Positions 26,523 through 30,096 of a DNA stretch of 30,096 nucleotides are shown here, in pieces. Origin of the DNA: an uncultured Bacilli bacterium (GTDB taxonomy: Bacteria; Bacillota_I; Bacilli_A; RF39; UBA660). Each line of letters opens with the position of its first letter. Position 1 is the first letter of the stretch. Under the pieces are notes generated by a model. That model was not told the DNA's origin. It did no database searches and saw only the letters and a program-made list of their open reading frames with translations. The stretch is from contig CAKOSN010000024.1 in assembly GCA_934102255.1 (NCBI GenBank), forward strand, positions 1-30,096, written 5' to 3'. The translations under genes were made by a program, and so were the position numbers.

Positions 26523-26802
26523 TTTCATAGAGTTTAATACTCTATGAAACCGTATTTTCGTATCTTATTTTTAATTTACATATTAAATATACCATAAAAA
26601 CGGCCTATTTTCTATATAAATTTTTTCTTTTTATAGTCAAAATTGTGGTCAAAAAAAAGTGTAAATAAGCCAGTAATTATAAGGTTTTGAAAGCGTCAAG
26701 TAAATAATTATATATAAATCCTATTGTAGTCAAATTCATGGTCAAATGGCTTTCGAAGCCTGTATTTACTGGGACTTTCATAGAGTATTAAACTCTAGGA
26801 AA
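26523..26802. other. Invertible promoter module 4
   Basis: A 232-bp core lies between 27-bp inverted repeats (26523-26549 and 26776-26802; 26 of 27 match). Spacers are TTTAATA (26533-26539) and TATTAAA (26786-26792), exact reverse complements and unique to this locus. The single arm mismatch (CTCTAGG) is in the outer right arm. GTCA motifs start at 26635 and 26647 (12 bp apart) and at 26728 and 26740 (12 bp apart). The second of the first pair is 81 bp from the first of the second pair, exactly 56+25 as elsewhere. The middle motif is missing or shifted (cgtca at 26694). Confidence 0.8.
26586..26594 (-). promoter_or_regulatory. Extended -10 promoter inside module 4, facing away from the gene
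   Basis: Minus-strand TGG then TATATT (-10 at 26591 to 26586), with TAGAAA 17 bp upstream. It points left, away from the gene at 26887. Confidence 0.5.
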
Positions 26803-26886
26803 AGTGTAAATAATGTAAATGGTATTCAAATGACCATAATAAGTATTATTTATTTTTAAATGGAAATAATAGTAGTAGGTGGAAAT

Positions 26887-28398
26887 ATGTTACATAATAA
26901 AAGAAAAATAATATTAACTATAGTAATAATATGTCTTATAGGTTTAGTAGGAATAGGTATATCTTATGCTTATTGGAAATTTACTTATATACAAACAGAT
27001 AATAATATAGCCATTAGTAAATGTTTAAAATTAGATATGACTAATGAAAAGAACGAAATTAATTTAACTAATATGTATCCTATAAGTTATGAAGATGGTA
27101 GAAAATTAACACCATATTCTTTTAAAATAACTAATACTTGTTCTATGTCTGCCGAATATAAAGTTAATTTAGAAATGTTAGAAGGTACTACTTTAAATAG
27201 TAAATATTTAGCATCTTTAGTTAATAATGAAGATATTAAGTTATTAAGCAGTTATGATACTACTAAAACCACTATAAGTAGTTCAGTAGAATCAAGAACA
27301 TTAGATACTAATATTTTAACACCAGGAGCCTCTAAAGAATATAGTATATCTTTATGGATGGATAAGAGTGTTACTTTAGCAGATGATGCCGAGAATAAAA
27401 ATTTTTCTGCTAAAGTAGTTATAGATGCCTCTATGTACACTGGTATTGTTGATAAAATCGTGGCTCAGTTAGATACAACAGGTAAATGTCCAACCGTAAA
27501 TGATGATGGAACTGTAAATGTAACAAGTGCAGAATCAGAAAATTCTTTGTTATGTAGCGCACCTGATAATTATGGTACATCATATTATTACCGTGGTAAT
27601 GTTACTAATAACTATGTTAAGTTTGCTAATTTTTATTGGCGAATAGTTCGTATTAACGGTGATGGTTCAATAAGAATGATATATGACGGCGCAAGTGCTC
27701 ATGCCAACGGTGAATCAAGTGAAGATAGAATAATTGGTAAGAGCGCCTTTAATGAAAAAAATGATGATAATGCCTATGTTGGTTATATGTACGGAACACC
27801 TGGTTCTTCAACATATGAAGAAACACACGCTAATATAAATGATTCAACTGTAAAAAAGTATGTTGATGCGTGGTATGAAAATAATATAAAAGGTACAACT
27901 AGTGAACAATATATAGCAGATAATATATTTTGTAATGACAGAAAAATAAACGATAAAATAAGTGATTCAAATTATAATAATTTAGGATATGGACTGGAAA
28001 ATTCGACGGTATATAAATGGCTTGATTATCAAATGCCAATAGGTATAAGTTTAAAGTGTTCACAAAAAAATGATTCATTAACTAAAAAAAATAATAATAA
28101 TGGTACTGCTACTTTAAAATATGCAATTGCAATTTTAACTACTGATGAATCTTTTCTCGCTGGTGGTCAAGATAGATATTACAATAATTTATACTATTTA
28201 ACTTCTGGTAATTATTATTGGGTTCTTACTCCTAAATATTTTAATAATGGTACGGAGATAATGACTGTAGATTATACTGGAAACATTAGTGATAACGGTG
28301 GCAAATTTATAGGTGGTGTCAAACCTGTCATTAACTTAAAATCTAATTCCTTAACATCAGGTGATGGCACTATTAACAATCCATATACGATAGAATAG
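26887..28398 (+). CDS. TasA-like surface protein with C-terminal surface module
   Basis: The start is placed at 26887 (MLHNKRKIIL). The upstream in-frame ATG at 26860 would add a lead containing the AGGTGG ribosome-binding site and is less likely. The 503-aa protein has an anchor (about 8-26) ending in SYAYW, a TasA-like domain (CLKLD, NTCS), no AGYDTL linker, then QLDTTGKCPTVN and the C-terminal module (YYYRGNVTNNYV, IVRINGDGSIRMIYDG, SAHANGESSEDRIIG, VGYMYGTPGSSTYEETHANI, VKPVINLKSN, NPYTIE). From QLDTTGKCP to THANINDST it is nearly identical at protein level to the next gene, although many codons differ. The two genes are 8 bp apart, forming one unit under module 4. Confidence 0.85.
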   Translation: MLHNKRKIILTIVIICLIGLVGIGISYAYWKFTYIQTDNNIAISKCLKLDMTNEKNEINLTNMYPISYEDGRKLTPYSFKITNTCSMSAEYKVNLEMLEGTTLNSKYLASLVNNEDIKLLSSYDTTKTTISSSVESRTLDTNILTPGASKEYSISLWMDKSVTLADDAENKNFSAKVVIDASMYTGIVDKIVAQLDTTGKCPTVNDDGTVNVTSAESENSLLCSAPDNYGTSYYYRGNVTNNYVKFANFYWRIVRINGDGSIRMIYDGASAHANGESSEDRIIGKSAFNEKNDDNAYVGYMYGTPGSSTYEETHANINDSTVKKYVDAWYENNIKGTTSEQYIADNIFCNDRKINDKISDSNYNNLGYGLENSTVYKWLDYQMPIGISLKCSQKNDSLTKKNNNNGTATLKYAIAILTTDESFLAGGQDRYYNNLYYLTSGNYYWVLTPKYFNNGTEIMTVDYTGNISDNGGKFIGGVKPVINLKSNSLTSGDGTINNPYTIE

Positions 28399-28406
28399 GT
28401 GAACAC

Positions 28407-29969
28407 ATGAATAATAAGAAAAAATTAATAATACCAATAACTATTATTGGAATAAGTATAACTTTAATAGGACTATCTTTTGCTTATTATATAGCAAATT
28501 TTAATGTTTTAAATAAAGATAATAATAATACTATTACAGCCAGTTCTTTAGTAGAAACAATACTAGAAATACCAGAAAAGTCTAATAATACTAATATTTA
28601 TCCCGGATATAAAACAGTTAAAGAATATATAGTAAAGGGTAAAGGAAATAGTAAATCTTTATCATCACAAGCATCTTTAACAGTAAAACCTAATTTAGGA
28701 GATTTTTCTAAATATGTATATTGGTCTTTATATAAATCAAATGAAGAAATAACTTGTAATAATACTTTAGATAGTAGTATTAATGGTTCTTCTAATAAGG
28801 GAGAGTGTACTATACCAAGTAGTGCTAAGTTAGTACTTTCTGGAAATGAAGATACTACTCATATAAATATAGTAGTTAATTATAATACTAATGATAAGTA
28901 TTACTTAGTAACTGAGTATATGGATTCTAATGAAGATCAATCTAATTTAATGGGTAAAGTATTTAATATAGATGTATCTTTAGAACCTGTAGAAGATTCT
29001 ATTCAAAATAAGATAATTAGTCAGTTAGACACTACTGGTAAGTGTCCAACTGTTAATGAAGATGGTTCAGTAAATGTAACAAGTGCTGAATCTGAAAATT
29101 CACTACTTTGTAGTGCACCAGATAATTATGGTGATTCTTATTACTTCCGTGGTAATGTTACTAATAACTATGTTAAATTTGCTAACTTTTATTGGCGTAT
29201 AGTGAGAATTAATGGTGATGGCTCAATAAGAATGATTTATGATGGAACTAGTGCACACGCCAATGGTGAAAGCAGCGAGGATAGAATAATTGGAACTAGC
29301 AAATATAATAAAAATTTTGATGACAATGCTTACGTTGGTTATATGTATGGCACGCCAGGTTCATCTACTTATGAAGAAACCCATGCCAATATAAACGATT
29401 CTACTATAAAGAAATATCTCGATATATGGTACAAAAATACTTTGAGTGGCACTGAATATGAACAATATTTGATTGATAATGAATTTCTGGGAAATAGAAG
29501 TTTAAGCAACAATGCTGAAAACGTTGGATTTTCAAATAGTAAGACATTATATTACTGGTATTATTTAGCCAACTCATCATTAAAAACAAGTTTATACGGT
29601 TCAAATGAAGATAATTATACAATTTCTTCATCAGTAGTTGGAAATAAAAAACTAACTTATCCAATAGGATTAATTTCAATGGAGGAAACTATATTAAATG
29701 GGGCATATAATGTAGAAAATAACAAATTTTTCTTATATTCAGGAGTTGATTATTGGACAATGACAGCTGACAGTTTTATGACTAGTAATAATTCGGCACA
29801 TAACAGAATCATTGGCGCAAGCGGTTGCACAGGATATTGTGGAGGCGTATCTGCTGGTGGTGGTCGTTTTGTTGGAGAAAAATTAGGTGTCAAACCTGTC
29901 ATCAACCTAAAACCCAACTCCTTAAAATCCGGTGACGGCACCATAAATACCCCCTACACAGTAGAATAA
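28407..29969 (+). CDS. Surface protein with divergent TasA/pilin-like N-terminus
   Basis: This 520-aa protein has an anchor (about 6-26) ending in LSFAYYI. Residues about 30-200 are beta-rich with a different sequence from the TasA-like domain of its neighbours (IYPGYKTVKEYIVKG, ITCNNTLD, GECTIPSSAKL), so this N-terminus is of another subfamily. From about residue 205 the C-terminal module matches the gene upstream (QLDTTGKCPTVN, YYFRGNVTNN, SAHANGESSEDRIIG, HANINDST, KPVINLKPN, TPYTVE). The GFC(G/N)DR motif is changed to EFLGNRS, losing the cysteine, and its partner cysteine is also absent. AGGTGA lies 5 nt before the ATG, 8 bp after the previous stop. Co-expression with 26887 under module 4 is likely. 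Confidence 0.85.
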   Translation: MNNKKKLIIPITIIGISITLIGLSFAYYIANFNVLNKDNNNTITASSLVETILEIPEKSNNTNIYPGYKTVKEYIVKGKGNSKSLSSQASLTVKPNLGDFSKYVYWSLYKSNEEITCNNTLDSSINGSSNKGECTIPSSAKLVLSGNEDTTHINIVVNYNTNDKYYLVTEYMDSNEDQSNLMGKVFNIDVSLEPVEDSIQNKIISQLDTTGKCPTVNEDGSVNVTSAESENSLLCSAPDNYGDSYYFRGNVTNNYVKFANFYWRIVRINGDGSIRMIYDGTSAHANGESSEDRIIGTSKYNKNFDDNAYVGYMYGTPGSSTYEETHANINDSTIKKYLDIWYKNTLSGTEYEQYLIDNEFLGNRSLSNNAENVGFSNSKTLYYWYYLANSSLKTSLYGSNEDNYTISSSVVGNKKLTYPIGLISMEETILNGAYNVENNKFFLYSGVDYWTMTADSFMTSNNSAHNRIIGASGCTGYCGGVSAGGGRFVGEKLGVKPVINLKPNSLKSGDGTINTPYTVE

Positions 29970-29993
29970 TAACCTAAACACCCTTAAAATAAG

Positions 29994-30021
29994 TTGCAAA
30001 AACTATAAAATGTAGTATAGT
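29994..30021 (+). promoter_or_regulatory. Promoter of the gene at the right edge
   Basis: TTGCAA (29994-29999), 16-bp spacer, TATAGT (30016-30021), then an AAGGGG ribosome-binding site and an ATG 28 bp after the -10. The -35 is better than those of the HA genes. Confidence 0.6.
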
Positions 30022-30049
30022 ATATGTAATTTAATGAAGGGGTGTTTTT

Positions 30050-30096
30050 ATGATAGAAGAAAATATTAGAAATAATCCAAAAGATGACTTTGATAC
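30050..30096 (+). CDS. Start of an unidentified gene (cut by right edge)
   Basis: The ATG at 30050 follows GAAGGGG at 7 nt. The visible residues are MIEENIRNNPKDDFD, hydrophilic and without a signal peptide, so it is probably a cytoplasmic protein rather than another surface paralogue. Too short to identify. Confidence 0.55.
   Translation, partial: MIEENIRNNPKDDFD

Noticed and set aside
15803..26802. Insertion sequences or MITE-like elements
   Set aside because: No transposase and no target-site duplication is visible, each copy has a fixed place before a surface gene, and spacers are locus-specific. A MITE family should share its terminal sequence.
26860..26886. Upstream ATG at 26860 as the start of the surface gene after module 4
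   Set aside because: It would place the AGGTGG ribosome-binding site inside the coding sequence and add residues absent from paralogues.
1..30096. Recombinase gene for the switches
   Set aside because: None of the proteins shows tyrosine or serine recombinase motifs; the enzyme must be encoded elsewhere.
1..30096. Mycoplasma-type code with TGA as tryptophan
   Set aside because: Tryptophan is TGG throughout these W-rich proteins and TGA acts as a stop at 2032-2034.
1..30096. tRNA or rRNA genes
   Set aside because: No cloverleaf or ribosomal RNA signature was seen in any intergenic stretch.

Overview
The window is AT-rich DNA with all genes on the + strand. Shine-Dalgarno sequences are strong, TGA serves as a stop and tryptophan is encoded by TGG, so the standard bacterial code applies. 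The AT-richness, extended -10 promoters, intrinsic terminators and SipW/TasA-type signal peptides point to a low-GC Bacillota-type bacterium, probably an uncultured gut lineage. I cannot name the species.

Region 1 (1-15752) is a cluster of proteins built from tandem helicase-associated (HA) repeats. It opens with the 3' end of an SF2 helicase with six HA repeats and a translationally coupled 106-aa protein. Five stand-alone HA-repeat proteins follow, with 4, 4, 7, 7 and 6 repeats and no helicase motor. It closes with a complete 1753-aa helicase that has a possible ADP-ribosyltransferase-like N-terminus and seven HA repeats. All seven HA proteins end in the same domain of about 85-90 residues. 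Extended -10 promoters and terminators divide the cluster into short transcription units.

Region 2 (15753-29969) encodes a family of secreted or membrane-anchored surface proteins. Most pair a SipW-type N-terminal segment and a TasA/camelysin-like domain with a shared C-terminal surface module; one carries a glycine-rich domain instead. One family member is split by a one-base indel in an A tract.

Four of these genes or gene groups lie directly downstream of near-identical invertible-promoter modules of 232-245 bp core length. Each module is bounded by inverted repeats of 25-27 matching bases out of 27. Each repeat is itself a pair of 7-bp arms (CATAGAG / CTCTATG) around a 7-bp spacer. The spacer differs at every locus but is exactly reverse-complementary between the two ends of one module. 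Inside are GTCA-type motifs at fixed 12/56/25/12-bp spacing, and an extended -10 promoter that in all four copies points away from the surface gene. I infer a multi-locus phase-variation system driven by a tyrosine-type recombinase, with locus-specific spacers that confine recombination to partner ends and all four switches in the OFF orientation as given. No recombinase gene is in the window. This is the most likely undescribed system here.

The window ends with the first codons of another gene behind its own promoter.
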